Source: Anabaena sp051781005 | Lineage (GTDB): Bacteria > Cyanobacteriota > Cyanobacteriia > Cyanobacteriales > Nostocaceae | Assembly: GCF_051781005.1 (NCBI RefSeq) | Contig: NZ_JBPWOA010000029.1 | Location: forward strand, 1-64,000 | DNA length: 64,000 nucleotides | Direction: 5' to 3' | Shown here: piece by piece, positions 24,092 to 33,959 of the stretch | Numbering within the stretch: the stretch's first letter is position 1 | Layout of the letters: the number at the start of each line of letters is the position of its first letter | The notes under the pieces: generated by a model | What the model was told of the DNA's origin: nothing | The model's database searches: none | Seen by the model: only the letters and a program-made list of their open reading frames with translations | Position numbers and translations under genes: made by a program

Positions 24092-24826
24092 ATGGCTGAA
24101 TTACCCAAAACCCTAGAAGATGCGATCGCACAATCCCGTGAAGCTGTAAAATCGGCTTTAGCTGATGGTATGACTCGCATTCAGGTTGATTTTCTGTTTC
24201 CTGAACTCAAATTTATGCCGGTGGCGGAACAGTTTATACCTCTGTTCGCTGAATATGAATCCCGGCTGAAAATCTTTTTTGCAGATGCTGGTGCAGCCGC
24301 TTTAGCCCGTCGAGATTGGGCAGATTCACCATTTAAAGTTGAAGATATCGGTACAGGTAGAACTGCATCTTTAGAAACCAAAATTCAGCCAGAAGATGAA
24401 ATTTTCCTCTTTATCGCTCCCACTTCTGTAGAAGTGCCACAATTAGAAAAACTGTGTGAAATCATAGGCACACGTCCATTTATTTTATTAAACCCCCGTT
24501 TAGAAGATTCCGGTGTGGTAGGTATCGGTTATGCGGCTAGAGAAACCCGCAGACGTTTTATTAGCACAATTGAATCTTGTTATTATCTGCGTCCTGTTGA
24601 TGATGAATCTGCCCTGTTTCGTTGCTACCCTGGAGATTGGGAAGTATGGCTAGAAACCAACGACGAATATCAAAAAATTGCCGAATTACCTAAACGTCCT
24701 TCTGGTGATGAAATAGATGTAATTCTCATGAAAGGACAACCGCAAACCACCACCGACGGAACACCCGTAAAAAAAGCTAGTGTATTCAAGAGTTTGCAAC
24801 GGTTTATCAAGGCTTTGAGTAGTTAA
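24092..24826 (+). CDS. DUF1995 protein
   Basis: A 244-residue soluble protein of the DUF1995 family, found in cyanobacteria and chloroplasts (relatives include LPA3, linked to photosystem II assembly). Characteristic parts are MAELPKTLEDAIAQSREAVK, MTRIQVDFLFPELKFMPVAE, FADAGAAALARRDWAD and IAPTSVEVPQLEKLCEIIGT. There is no signal peptide or membrane helix. It lies downstream of ndhJ on the same strand, but separated by a terminator and repeats. Function in cyanobacteria is not established. Confidence 0.85.
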   Translation: MAELPKTLEDAIAQSREAVKSALADGMTRIQVDFLFPELKFMPVAEQFIPLFAEYESRLKIFFADAGAAALARRDWADSPFKVEDIGTGRTASLETKIQPEDEIFLFIAPTSVEVPQLEKLCEIIGTRPFILLNPRLEDSGVVGIGYAARETRRRFISTIESCYYLRPVDDESALFRCYPGDWEVWLETNDEYQKIAELPKRPSGDEIDVILMKGQPQTTTDGTPVKKASVFKSLQRFIKALSS

Positions 24827-24840
24827 ATTCAGTGGAAATA

Positions 24841-24868
24841 GTAGAGATGTTTCATGAAACGTCTCTAC
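24841..24868. repeat. 28-bp palindrome (GTAGAGA...TCTCTAC), copy 1
   Basis: GTAGAGATGTTTC and GAAACGTCTCTAC around a two-base centre, a near-perfect palindrome 14 bases past the DUF1995 stop. A second copy lies after gcvH at 39017. Probably a mobile palindrome that also serves as a terminator. Confidence 0.65.
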
Positions 24869-24997
24869 TGCAAAAGGTGTATTTAATGTTGTGGGATTCA
24901 TACTATAAACAGGAGAAATAGACAGTATTTCTGGCAACGGGTTCTTGTCAAGTATTATGCTATTTAATACAAAAATTCAATACGAAAAACCCAGTTA

Positions 24998-25111
24998 ATG
25001 GACAAAACACCAATTACTCTTTATAGACAAGGTAATTCTAATTCCCCCAGAATGGATAATGTCCGCCCTGATAAGGATATTGCTTGCTATGATCAAGATG
25101 GTCAAGTTTAG
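24998..25111 (+). pseudogene. Short toxin-like ORF remnant
   Basis: A 37-residue open frame (MDKTPITLYRQGNSNSPRMD, then NVRPDKDIACYDQDGQV) that stops abruptly. It reads like the start of a longer small protein of the kind seen in toxin loci, but the family is not certain. An antitoxin-like remnant follows directly in another frame. Confidence 0.35.
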
Positions 25112-25221
25112 TGAATCTGTCAGATCATACCTGGAAACCCAATTACAAGAAACGGTTAATGATGCTGTATCTGATCCGTTAATTGGCTTATTTGCAGCCA
25201 CACCTGATTTAGCTATTAATT
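25090..25221 (+). pseudogene. Antitoxin-like C-terminal remnant
   Basis: The frame reading SESVRSYLETQLQETVNDAV then SDPLIGLFAATPDLAINSE matches the usual C-terminal part of cyanobacterial VapB-like antitoxins ('DPLIGLF...PDLA..SE'). It has no N-terminal DNA-binding part and runs into HIP1-type repeats. Together with the preceding fragment it suggests a decayed toxin-antitoxin locus. Confidence 0.4.
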
Positions 25222-25240
25222 CCGAACGCTGCGCGAACGC

Positions 25241-25336
25241 TATCGCTCTCCCAATCAACATCCTAAACAGCGATCACTCACAACTCCCCCAATTTTAAGC
25301 GATCGCTCTCCCAAGCAATATCCTAAACAGCGATCG
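25241..25336. repeat. HIP1-type tandem repeat, 60-bp period
   Basis: Two copies, 25241-25276 and 25301-25336, of ATCGCTCTCCCAA followed by TCCTAAACAGCGATC. Each is bounded by GCGATCGC-like palindromes. The reverse complement of this unit resembles the start of the array at 33960. Confidence 0.7.
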
Positions 25337-25499
25337 CACTCGTAATATTAATGATGTTGGTTTCTCATCTGTTGAAGTAACGGAATCTGTGAAAGTTTTG
25401 TAAAGGGTAAACAAAACTGAAGCACACTAATTACTCATTTATCATAGTGATAATATATCAGAGGTTTCATTTGAAGATTATTTTTCAAGAATTATCCAA

Positions 25500-26033
25500 A
25501 TGCTACAGTTACTGAAAAAGCGCTTACATTTGGCTTTCACGACATCAATCAATGCCGATCAACTAAAGCGTATACTGCCACCTCTGTTTGGACTGATAGC
25601 TTTGTTGTTAATCATAGGGTTTAAAACTGACTTTTTGAAAATCAGGTTAATTAGTAAAACATGGATAGAAATTATCAAAATAACAATAATTTCTTTAATT
25701 GTTCCGTCATTAAGTGAGGAAATATTTTTTCGAGTTTTATTTTTGCCTCACCCTTCTGAAAATCCGTCTACAAAATCTCAGATTATCTGGGGACTTGTCA
25801 GTGTGATCCTTTTTATTATTTACCATCCATTTCAGGGTATGACATGGAACCATTCTGGACAGGATGTATTTATCAACCCAATTTTTTTGAGCCTAGCTAG
25901 TTTGTTAGGGGTAGTTTGTACAATTACATATTTAAAAACTGGCTCAATTTTGCTATCAGTAATAATACATTGGCTGGCAGTAGTAATTTGGTTGGTTATG
26001 TTAGATGGTTTGTCAAAATTTATTCTGTATTAG
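25500..26033 (+). CDS. CPBP-family intramembrane metalloprotease
   Basis: A 177-residue membrane protein of the CPBP (Abi) family. Motif 1 is SLSEEIFFRVLFLP (EExxxR), motif 2 is IIYHPFQGMTW with its histidine, and motif 3 is SVIIHWLAVVIWLV with the final histidine, the full set expected for an active glutamic/metal-type intramembrane protease. Members trim prenylated or membrane proteins, or act as bacteriocin immunity factors. No bacteriocin gene is adjacent, so the substrate is open. Convergent with the gene at 26042. Confidence 0.8.
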   Translation: MLQLLKKRLHLAFTTSINADQLKRILPPLFGLIALLLIIGFKTDFLKIRLISKTWIEIIKITIISLIVPSLSEEIFFRVLFLPHPSENPSTKSQIIWGLVSVILFIIYHPFQGMTWNHSGQDVFINPIFLSLASLLGVVCTITYLKTGSILLSVIIHWLAVVIWLVMLDGLSKFILY

Positions 26034-26041
26034 AAATATTT

Positions 26042-27418
26042 TTATTTTAATAATTTTGGCTCTAACAAAGAATCTGTAATTTCAGGATTGAATTTTGTAG
26101 ATTCTTTTCCGTATATTAACGTCAGCATACCAGCAACATCTCTAGCTTTCATAATATATTTAGAAGGATCTGAAGAATATTCTTTCTCAAAACCACGTAG
26201 TTCATTTATATATTTATTTAGCTCTGCTATGGAATTTGGAGATATTGTATTTCCAAAAATGTATACAACATTGCTTAGACCAAGAAGATTTAGAAATCCT
26301 TCTGGAAGTTTAAATTCAGTTAGGACACGAAGTCCGCTTATTGTCAACGTAATTCCAACAATAAAGCTAAAAAGCAAGAGTTGATACTTGTAAACATCAA
26401 AGCTGCCATTAGTATTGATCAAATCTTTCCAATTTGCATTTTTTGACTGATTAGAATCATTTAGATATCCTTGAATGCGTAACCAAGCCAAGTTATCAAG
26501 TGATAATCGATTTGCAGAAACATCTATTCCCATTGAAAGAATCTTGGCAGTACCACTGATTCCAAGAAGCCATAATATATCTTCTGAAATAGCACTTAAT
26601 TGACCAGTTCTCAATAGGACATGAATTAGTAAGCCAAATACAATTAAAGTAAACCATGTAATTTGTAAATTAGAAATACTAGCCTTCCCAGACTTTTCTG
26701 TTGTGAATGTTACCAGGTCTAAGTATTTAATTATTTGCAGGAAAAATTCTCTTATTCTTTGTGGGGAATGTTTTTTTGCGAATTTAACATGATCTATATT
26801 TTGAGAATTATAAATGGATTTATCTATAGAGGTTTTCAAATTATACACAGGGATAGCTGCAACCAAGTAAATAACAATAAGCAGAGCAATTGAACCAATA
26901 AAAGAAAGTGGCCAAGAACTAATCTTTACATCTTGCAAAATATAAAAATTTGGAGAAGCTACTTGATATTTTCCAGTTGCTTCATCAAATGGTATAGATA
27001 TAAGTTCAAAACTTTTCTCTATGTTAAAGTTTTTCCATCCTATTTTAGGAGTTTTAATTGTTAAGATTGTTTTCCCTTCAGAAGAATTCTTTGCTGTTAA
27101 TACTTCAATATCCTTTTCATCGATTCTGGCACAAAAAACTGTACCTTCCTTTGTGGGCTTTGAAATTTTAATATCTATGGTTTCACCATCAGGAATTATG
27201 GGTGATGTAGTTTCTATAAGTATTGAGTTTAAGGTCGGACGACCTTTTTTTGCAATTTCTTGAAAATCGACCTGCTGGCACAAGGGATTTTGGTTTATGG
27301 GAGATATAATTTCCTGTGCGTTCAAAATGCTAGATGTAAAAAAAAATGTTATCACTAAAATAACGGATAAAGCAATCCATTTTTCATAAATATTAAGCTT
27401 TGTCTTTCTTTTAGGCAT
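26042..27418 (-). CDS. Exported multi-pass membrane protein, unknown
   Basis: A 458-residue protein. Residues 13-34 are a signal or anchor helix (ALSVILVITFFFTSSILNA). A periplasmic beta-rich domain of about 130 residues follows. Membrane helices are near residues 168-190 (FIGSIALLIVIYLVAAIPV), 252-272, 283-300 and 345-365. Asparagine- and lysine-rich loops and AT-rich codons differ from the chlH gene beside it, consistent with an accessory gene. No family is recognised and no partner genes are adjacent. Confidence 0.6.
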   Translation of the reverse strand: MPKRKTKLNIYEKWIALSVILVITFFFTSSILNAQEIISPINQNPLCQQVDFQEIAKKGRPTLNSILIETTSPIIPDGETIDIKISKPTKEGTVFCARIDEKDIEVLTAKNSSEGKTILTIKTPKIGWKNFNIEKSFELISIPFDEATGKYQVASPNFYILQDVKISSWPLSFIGSIALLIVIYLVAAIPVYNLKTSIDKSIYNSQNIDHVKFAKKHSPQRIREFFLQIIKYLDLVTFTTEKSGKASISNLQITWFTLIVFGLLIHVLLRTGQLSAISEDILWLLGISGTAKILSMGIDVSANRLSLDNLAWLRIQGYLNDSNQSKNANWKDLINTNGSFDVYKYQLLLFSFIVGITLTISGLRVLTEFKLPEGFLNLLGLSNVVYIFGNTISPNSIAELNKYINELRGFEKEYSSDPSKYIMKARDVAGMLTLIYGKESTKFNPEITDSLLEPKLLK

Positions 27419-27986
27419 TAAATACGTTTTGTACTACTATGTGACCGCCAGGCTGTCTATCAATAAATTTAACCTTCATTTTTTGAAATCTCTTTTTTTG
27501 AATTAGCTATCAATTTATTACTTTTTGCAACTTGAAAGTAAAGTATAACTAGCATTTATTATACTGAAAACTTTTTTATAACACTTTTGTGTCCAACTAA
27601 TTAGTAAGCATTACAGGCAAGTCTTGCCAAGATATACAGAAATTTTTTTGGCTGCTCTAGAAGCAATCGCCTAACTCAAAACCATCATAATATCACAACA
27701 TTGTCAGTGTCAATACTTGACTACAAATTTTTTATGAACCTATCCCACCCTTAACTGTTATGTAAACAAAATTTAAAAATAGGTGAGAGAATCTGCATTC
27801 TTTGTTAAGGTTTGTAAATAATTATTTCGTTTTCTATATCATTTTGTGTCAGATATAGGACAAAATCCCCACAGAATGGGAGTTTTCTGATAAAAAACTC
27901 TTATTGCCGAAAATAATCGAAGTTACAAACGGCCATATCAGCCGTGATGAACTTCATGAGAACACGCCTGAAAGGAGCTTATTTGA
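27419..27986. other. chlH upstream region
   Basis: 568 bases between two divergent genes. It must hold the chlH promoter. A leader hairpin can be drawn near 27881-27902 (GAGTTTT/AAAAACTC). No regulator site is certain. Confidence 0.35.
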
Positions 27987-30900
27987 ATGTTTACCCAAGT
28001 CAAGTCCACTATTAGACATATTGCACCTGACGATTTACGGGGACGTAACTTAATCAAGGTGGTTTATGTTGTACTTGAGTCCCAATACCAGAGTTCATTA
28101 TCAGAAGCGGTACGGGCAATTAATGCTAATCATCCCAGTGTAGCGATTGAAATTAGTGGTTACTTGATTGAAGAACTCCGCAACTCTGAAAACTATGAGG
28201 AGTTGAAACGCGATATAGCTAGTGCTAATATATTCATTGCCTCACTAATTTTCATCGAAGACTTAGCTCAGAAGGTAGTTGCTGCCGTTGAACCCCACCG
28301 TGATCACTTAGATGTTTCCGTTGTCTTCCCCTCCATGCCAGAGGTAATGCGCCTTAACAAAATGGGTAGCTTCTCTTTAGCACAGTTAGGACAATCTAAG
28401 AGTGTCATCGCTAACTTCATGAAGAAGCGTAAAGAGAAATCTGGCGCTGGTTTCCAAGATGGAATGCTAAAGCTGTTGCGGACACTACCCCAAGTGCTGA
28501 AATTCCTACCAATGGAAAAAGCACAAGACGCAAGAAATTTCATGCTCAGTTTTCAGTATTGGCTAGGTGGTTCAGCGGAAAACCTAGAAAACTTTTTACT
28601 GATGCTGGCTGATAAATATGTATTAAAAGGCGAAGACAGGGAAAACTTCGTCGCTGCTGACTATCAAGCACCCGTTGTTTATCCTGACATGGGGATTTGG
28701 CATCCCTTAGCGCCGAGTATGTTTGAGGATGTGCGAGAATATCTGAACTGGTATTCTGCCCGCAAAGACATTTCCAAAAACCTTAAAGATCCTCTTGCAC
28801 CATGCGTTGGTTTGGTATTACAACGGACTCACCTAGTTACTGGCGATGATGCCCATTATGTGGCAATTGTTCAGGAATTGGAATCTCTAGGGGCAAGAGT
28901 TCTGCCTGTATTTGCCGGTGGTTTGGATTTCTCTAAACCAATAGAAGCTTACTTCTATGAACCGACTACTCAAATGCAGTTAATAGATGCAGTAGTATCA
29001 TTAACTGGTTTCGCTTTGGTGGGTGGACCTGCTAGACAAGATCATCCCAAAGCAATTGAAGCATTAAAACGGTTAAATCGTCCTTACATGGTGGCGTTGC
29101 CTTTGGTCTTCCAAACCACGGAAGAATGGTTAGATAGCGATTTGGGGTTACATCCCATTCAAGTAGCCTTACAGATTGCTATACCTGAACTTGACGGGGC
29201 AATTGAGCCAATTATATTATCAGGTAAAGATGGGACAACTGGGAAAGCGATCGCTCTTCAAGATAGAGTCGAAATAGTGGCACAAAGAGCGTTAAAATGG
29301 GCAAACCTCCGCAGCAAACCCAAATTAACCAAAAGAGTCGCCATTACCGTTTTCAGCTTCCCACCCGATAAAGGGAACGTGGGAACAGCCGCATACTTAG
29401 ACGTATTCGGTTCTATCCATGAAGTCATGAAAGGACTGAGAAACAACGGTTACGACGTGCAGGACATTCCCGAAACTCCCCAAGAGTTGCTAGAACAAGT
29501 CATCCACGACGCACAAGCACAATACAACAGCCCTGAACTGAACATTGCTTACAAAATGTCTGTGCCAGAATATGAAGCACTGACACCATACTCCCAACGC
29601 TTAGAAGAAAACTGGGGACCACCACCAGGAAACTTAAACAGCGATGGACAAAATCTGCTAATCTACGGAAAGCAGTTTGGTAACGTCTTCATTGGAGTAC
29701 AACCAACATTTGGTTATGAAGGCGACCCCATGCGGTTGTTATTCTCCCGTTCTGCTAGTCCTCACCACGGTTTCGCAGCTTACTACACCTATTTAGAAAA
29801 AATTTGGGGCGCTGATGCTGTGTTACACTTTGGGACACACGGCTCATTGGAATTCATGCCTGGTAAGCAAATGGGGATGTCTGGTGATTGTTACCCAGAT
29901 CAACTAATTGGCTCAATTCCTAATCTGTATTATTACGCAGCTAATAACCCCAGTGAAGCCACAATTGCTAAACGCCGCAGTTACGCAGAAACAATTTCTT
30001 ACCTGACACCACCTGCGGAAAATGCTGGTTTATACAAAGGGTTGAAGGAACTCAGCGAGTTAATTGCTTCTTACCAAACTTTGAAAGACACAGGACGCGG
30101 TGTTTCCATTGTCAATTCCATTATGGATAAATGCCGCATTGTCAACTTAGACAAGGATATTGAGTTACCAGAAAACGATTCTAAGGAGATGTCCTCGGAA
30201 GAACGGGATAACATCGTTGGTAACGTTTATCGTCGGTTGATGGAAATTGAATCGCGGTTGTTACCTTGTGGACTGCACGTTATCGGTAAACCTCCAACAG
30301 CCGAAGAAGCGATCGCAACTTTAGTCAACATTGCTAGTTTAGATCGGCAAGAGGAAGAAATTCAAGGCTTACCCGGAATTATCGCTAGAAGCCTGGGACG
30401 CAACATTGAAGATATCTACAAAAACAACGATGCCGGCATTTTGGAGGATGTACAACTATTACAAGATATCACCCTCGCTACCCGTGCAGCTGTCACAGCT
30501 TTAGTACAAGAACAAATTGACGCAGAAGGTAGAGTTTCCCTGGTTTCCAAGTTGAATTTCTTCAACATGGGTAAAAAAGAACCTTGGGTAGAATCTCTGC
30601 ACCAATCAGGTTACACCAAAGTTGACACCTCTGCGTTAAAACCCCTGTTTGAATATTTGGAATTCTGCTTAAAACAAGTTTGTGCAGATAACGAACTCGG
30701 TGGACTTCTCCAAGGTTTAGCCGGTGAATATATCCTACCTGGACCTGGTGGTGATCCTATCCGTAACCCGGATGTATTACCCACGGGTAAAAATATACAC
30801 GCTTTAGACCCCCAATCTATCCCCACTTCCGCCGCAGTCCAATCTGCGAAAATCGTCGTTGATAGGTTGTTGGAACGGAATAAGTCGGAAAATGATGGCA

Positions 30901-31973
30901 ACTGGCCAGAAACCATCGCCTGTGTCCTCTGGGGGACAGATAACATCAAAACCTACGGTGAATCCCTGGCACAAATTATGTGGATGATTGGTGTGCGTCC
31001 AGTTCCCGATGCTTTGGGAAGGGTAAACAAGTTGGAATTGATACCCTTGGAAGAATTGGGTCGTCCCAGAATTGACGTTGTTATTAACTGTTCTGGTGTA
31101 TTCCGCGACTTGTTCATTAACCAAATGAACCTGCTTGACCAAGGTGTGAAAATGGCTGCTGAAGCTGATGAACCCTTGGAAATGAACTTTGTCCGCAAGC
31201 ACGCTTTGAAACAAGCAGAGGACATGGGGATAAATCTGCGTCAAGCTGCAACTCGCGTTTTCTCAAATGCTTCTGGTTCTTATTCTTCTAATATTAACTT
31301 GGCGGTGGAGAATAGCACTTGGGATAGTGAAGCTGAGTTACAGGAAATGTATTTGAAACGGAAATCTTTCTCTTTCAATTCCGATAATCCTGGGGTTATG
31401 GATGAATCACGGCAGATTTTTGAAACTACTTTGAAAACTGCTGATGCAACTTTCCAAAATCTCGATTCTTCGGAAATCAGTTTAACAGATGTTTCCCACT
31501 ATTTTGACTCTGATCCTACTAAGTTAGTGGCAAGTCTGCGTGCAGATGGGAAGAAACCATCTTCTTATATTGCAGATACAACTACAGCGAATGCACAGGT
31601 AAGAACTTTATCAGAAACTGTGCGTTTAGATGCACGGACGAAGTTGTTAAATCCCAAATGGTATGAGGGGATGTTGTCTCACGGTTACGAAGGTGTGCGG
31701 GAACTCTCGAAGCGGTTGGTAAATACCACTGGTTGGAGTGCGACTGCTGGTGCTGTGGATAATTGGATTTATGAGGACACGAACGAAACTTTCATCAAAG
31801 ATGAGGAAATGCAAAAGCGTTTGATGAATCTCAATCCTCATTCTTTCCGCAAGATTGTTTCTACTTTGTTGGAAATGAATGGACGCGGTTATTGGGAGAC
31901 TAGTGAGGAGAATTTAGACAAGTTACGTGAGTTGTATCAGGAGGTGGAAAACCGGATTGAGGGTATAGAATAG
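27987..31973 (+). CDS. chlH: Magnesium chelatase subunit H
   Basis: A 1,328-residue protein, the large porphyrin-binding subunit of magnesium chelatase, which inserts Mg2+ into protoporphyrin IX at the branch to chlorophyll. Full length for the family. It begins MFTQVKSTIRHIAPDDLRGR. The cobaltochelatase/Mg-chelatase core is clear, for example LHFGTHGSLEFMPGKQMGMS and IPNLYYYAANNPSEATIAKR. ATG 27987 follows a GAAAGGAGC ribosome-binding site. chlD and chlI are not in this window. Downstream there is a strong terminator. Regulation by Gun4 and light is known for the family, not visible here. Confidence 0.97.
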   Translation: MFTQVKSTIRHIAPDDLRGRNLIKVVYVVLESQYQSSLSEAVRAINANHPSVAIEISGYLIEELRNSENYEELKRDIASANIFIASLIFIEDLAQKVVAAVEPHRDHLDVSVVFPSMPEVMRLNKMGSFSLAQLGQSKSVIANFMKKRKEKSGAGFQDGMLKLLRTLPQVLKFLPMEKAQDARNFMLSFQYWLGGSAENLENFLLMLADKYVLKGEDRENFVAADYQAPVVYPDMGIWHPLAPSMFEDVREYLNWYSARKDISKNLKDPLAPCVGLVLQRTHLVTGDDAHYVAIVQELESLGARVLPVFAGGLDFSKPIEAYFYEPTTQMQLIDAVVSLTGFALVGGPARQDHPKAIEALKRLNRPYMVALPLVFQTTEEWLDSDLGLHPIQVALQIAIPELDGAIEPIILSGKDGTTGKAIALQDRVEIVAQRALKWANLRSKPKLTKRVAITVFSFPPDKGNVGTAAYLDVFGSIHEVMKGLRNNGYDVQDIPETPQELLEQVIHDAQAQYNSPELNIAYKMSVPEYEALTPYSQRLEENWGPPPGNLNSDGQNLLIYGKQFGNVFIGVQPTFGYEGDPMRLLFSRSASPHHGFAAYYTYLEKIWGADAVLHFGTHGSLEFMPGKQMGMSGDCYPDQLIGSIPNLYYYAANNPSEATIAKRRSYAETISYLTPPAENAGLYKGLKELSELIASYQTLKDTGRGVSIVNSIMDKCRIVNLDKDIELPENDSKEMSSEERDNIVGNVYRRLMEIESRLLPCGLHVIGKPPTAEEAIATLVNIASLDRQEEEIQGLPGIIARSLGRNIEDIYKNNDAGILEDVQLLQDITLATRAAVTALVQEQIDAEGRVSLVSKLNFFNMGKKEPWVESLHQSGYTKVDTSALKPLFEYLEFCLKQVCADNELGGLLQGLAGEYILPGPGGDPIRNPDVLPTGKNIHALDPQSIPTSAAVQSAKIVVDRLLERNKSENDGNWPETIACVLWGTDNIKTYGESLAQIMWMIGVRPVPDALGRVNKLELIPLEELGRPRIDVVINCSGVFRDLFINQMNLLDQGVKMAAEADEPLEMNFVRKHALKQAEDMGINLRQAATRVFSNASGSYSSNINLAVENSTWDSEAELQEMYLKRKSFSFNSDNPGVMDESRQIFETTLKTADATFQNLDSSEISLTDVSHYFDSDPTKLVASLRADGKKPSSYIADTTTANAQVRTLSETVRLDARTKLLNPKWYEGMLSHGYEGVRELSKRLVNTTGWSATAGAVDNWIYEDTNETFIKDEEMQKRLMNLNPHSFRKIVSTLLEMNGRGYWETSEENLDKLRELYQEVENRIEGIE

Positions 31974-31982
31974 GTTGAGATG

Positions 31983-32006
31983 GGCAGGTTTTTTACCTGC
32001 CTTTTT
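31983..32006 (+). terminator. chlH rho-independent terminator
   Basis: GGCAGGT / ACCTGCC stem (31983-31989, 31995-32001) with a T-loop and a TTTTT tail, 9 bases past the chlH stop. Confidence 0.85.
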
Positions 32007-32035
32007 CATAAATAAGAGAAAATCATAAATCTAAT

Positions 32036-32704
32036 TTATTCAGAATCTAAATATTCTTGGTTAACTAAATACTCATCAATATTTTCTAAAATTTGTCTAA
32101 GATATTTTATAACTCTTTCACTTATTTCAACAAGATTTTCCGCAGATGTATTTTGACCAACTTCTTTAAAAGACATAAAACCATGAGCTAAATCATTTCG
32201 ATTTTTTTTGATTGAAACTAAATCAATTCCATCTCTAGTATCTCTGTCAGTAGTAGTTGAAAAGCCATATTTTTCAGCTATTCCTTTGATCACTCTAGGA
32301 TCTACATTACCAGAAAATACATCATCACGACTAAAGCCATATTTAATTATATCTAGAGAAATAATTTTTATTTGTTCTAAAACTTTATCAACATCACGTT
32401 TCTTGACATTTTGTAAAATTATTTTTTTAATTTCTATTCTCAGTTGATCAAAGGAAACTCCTTGATTAATTATTTCATCAAAAATACTTTGAATAGCATT
32501 TCTCATAGTAGATTCTACAAGATTATAAAGCAATAAAAATCCAGTAGCTTTTAAGTTTTTATCTAATTCAGTATCTATTTTAGAAATAACACCATCGTGA
32601 CTTAATAGAATTTTCTCCTGTTCTAAATCTCTCAGAAAACAAAGATAATTACTAACATCGTTAGCACGTTCATCAAAATCCTCTAAATCTAATACTCTGT
32701 TCAC
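32036..32704 (-). CDS. HEPN-domain protein (MAE_28990/MAE_18760-like)
   Basis: A 222-residue alpha-helical protein with the HEPN ribonuclease motif R-x4-H at R169-H174 (KKNRNDLAHGFMSFKE). The N-terminus (MNRVLDLEDFDERANDVSNY) and LLYNLVESTMRNAIQSIFDE fit the MAE_28990/MAE_18760-like HEPN group, named from Microcystis toxin-antitoxin candidates. GTG start at 32704, five bases after the stop of the DUF262 gene, so the two are one operon. HEPN proteins with this motif usually cut RNA in toxin or anti-phage systems. Role here is inferred. Confidence 0.8.
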   Translation of the reverse strand: MNRVLDLEDFDERANDVSNYLCFLRDLEQEKILLSHDGVISKIDTELDKNLKATGFLLLYNLVESTMRNAIQSIFDEIINQGVSFDQLRIEIKKIILQNVKKRDVDKVLEQIKIISLDIIKYGFSRDDVFSGNVDPRVIKGIAEKYGFSTTTDRDTRDGIDLVSIKKNRNDLAHGFMSFKEVGQNTSAENLVEISERVIKYLRQILENIDEYLVNQEYLDSE

Positions 32705-32709
32705 TATAC

Positions 32710-33822
32710 TTAACCTAAAATCTGATCACGAACATATTCGATACGACGAATCACTTTATTTCTAGAACTACTAGCATTACTGCTGGTATATTCTCGAAAT
32801 TCCTTAGAATCTATAAAATCTACTGATGCTAGTTGAAGGTTATCTTGCTGTCTTAAAGCTAAAGCTATCCCAACAGCAAGAGATTCAAATTTAATTCGAG
32901 TTGTAGTTCTATCTTTGTTCTTACCTTGTCTAAAACCTGTTGGAAAATATCTTTCCACACAATCAAGCATTGAATAAAATTCATTTTTCATGCTTTGTAA
33001 AGTATTTTTATCTGTTCGGTTCATAGTCTCTAAATACTTATCAAGGAACTCAGTAATATTCTTATATTTATTAAACTCCTGATAATTATTTAAAAAAGCA
33101 AAAAATCGTAAAACAAATTCTTGAGGTTCTACTCTCCTAATTGACGGTTCTGTAAAAGCACAAAGATTAATAAATCTTTCTGATCTTGCTAATTCATCTA
33201 TTACATTAAGAAACGCACCTCTTATAATACCTCGGCGTTTTTCCATTTCATTTAATTCAACACTGCCCGTATTTATTCTTTCAAATAAATCTCTACGAGC
33301 TTCTTCATCTGCTTCTTCTGATAGTTGAATTACTCTGAGCGTTGTTCTTTTAAATCTTCTTTGTCGGGCAATATTTAGATCAGAAAATCGAAACCCTTCT
33401 AGCTTTTTTAACTTTTCCAGGTTATCTAATTGTAATTCATTATTAAGGAAATTGACTAAAGTACGAAGTCTTTGTGTTCCATCTATAATTTCTAAACGAC
33501 CATCTTTAGTTTCTGAATAATTTTCTTCTTCTTCTTCACCAGAAATATCCGCTACATAAATGTAAGGAATAGGTAAACCTAAGAGAATAGACTCAATAAA
33601 CTTAGATTGTCTTACTTGATCCCAAGCCATCTCTCTTTGGTAGTCGGGAATAAATATTTCGTTTGAATCATCATTAATACCATTTAGATATTTGTCAACT
33701 ATAACTTCAATAGGGTATTCAATGGTGTTATAATCGACAACTTTTTTCTTTTCGCGGATTTGCATTTCTGCTTCTTCCTGCATTTGTTCTGTAATACTTT
33801 TAGTTAATAAATTGTTACTCAT
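32710..33822 (-). CDS. DUF262 (GmrSD-N/ParB-fold) protein
   Basis: A 370-residue protein of the DUF262 family. Signature residues are IPDYQREMAWDQVRQSKFIE (residues about 58-77) and the NTP-site motif EIIDGTQRLRTLVNFL with DGTQR at 114-118, the counterpart of DGQQR in GmrS-like enzymes. Then FERINTGSVELNEMEKRRG. The DUF1524 HNH part of GmrSD is absent: the C-terminal half is helical. Homologues act in anti-phage restriction of modified DNA or as NTP-driven switches. It is the first gene of a two-gene unit with the HEPN protein. No other defence genes are adjacent. Confidence 0.85.
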   Translation of the reverse strand: MSNNLLTKSITEQMQEEAEMQIREKKKVVDYNTIEYPIEVIVDKYLNGINDDSNEIFIPDYQREMAWDQVRQSKFIESILLGLPIPYIYVADISGEEEEENYSETKDGRLEIIDGTQRLRTLVNFLNNELQLDNLEKLKKLEGFRFSDLNIARQRRFKRTTLRVIQLSEEADEEARRDLFERINTGSVELNEMEKRRGIIRGAFLNVIDELARSERFINLCAFTEPSIRRVEPQEFVLRFFAFLNNYQEFNKYKNITEFLDKYLETMNRTDKNTLQSMKNEFYSMLDCVERYFPTGFRQGKNKDRTTTRIKFESLAVGIALALRQQDNLQLASVDFIDSKEFREYTSSNASSSRNKVIRRIEYVRDQILG

Positions 33823-33959
33823 ATTAGATGGAAATATCTAAGTGATTATATCTATCTTATCCTAATTTTCCCCTCTTTAGCCAATCTTATGTTGAAAATA
33901 AATTTTCATACAACCTCACTAAACAAAGTTTTGAGAATATTTTATACAAAGTATCACTA

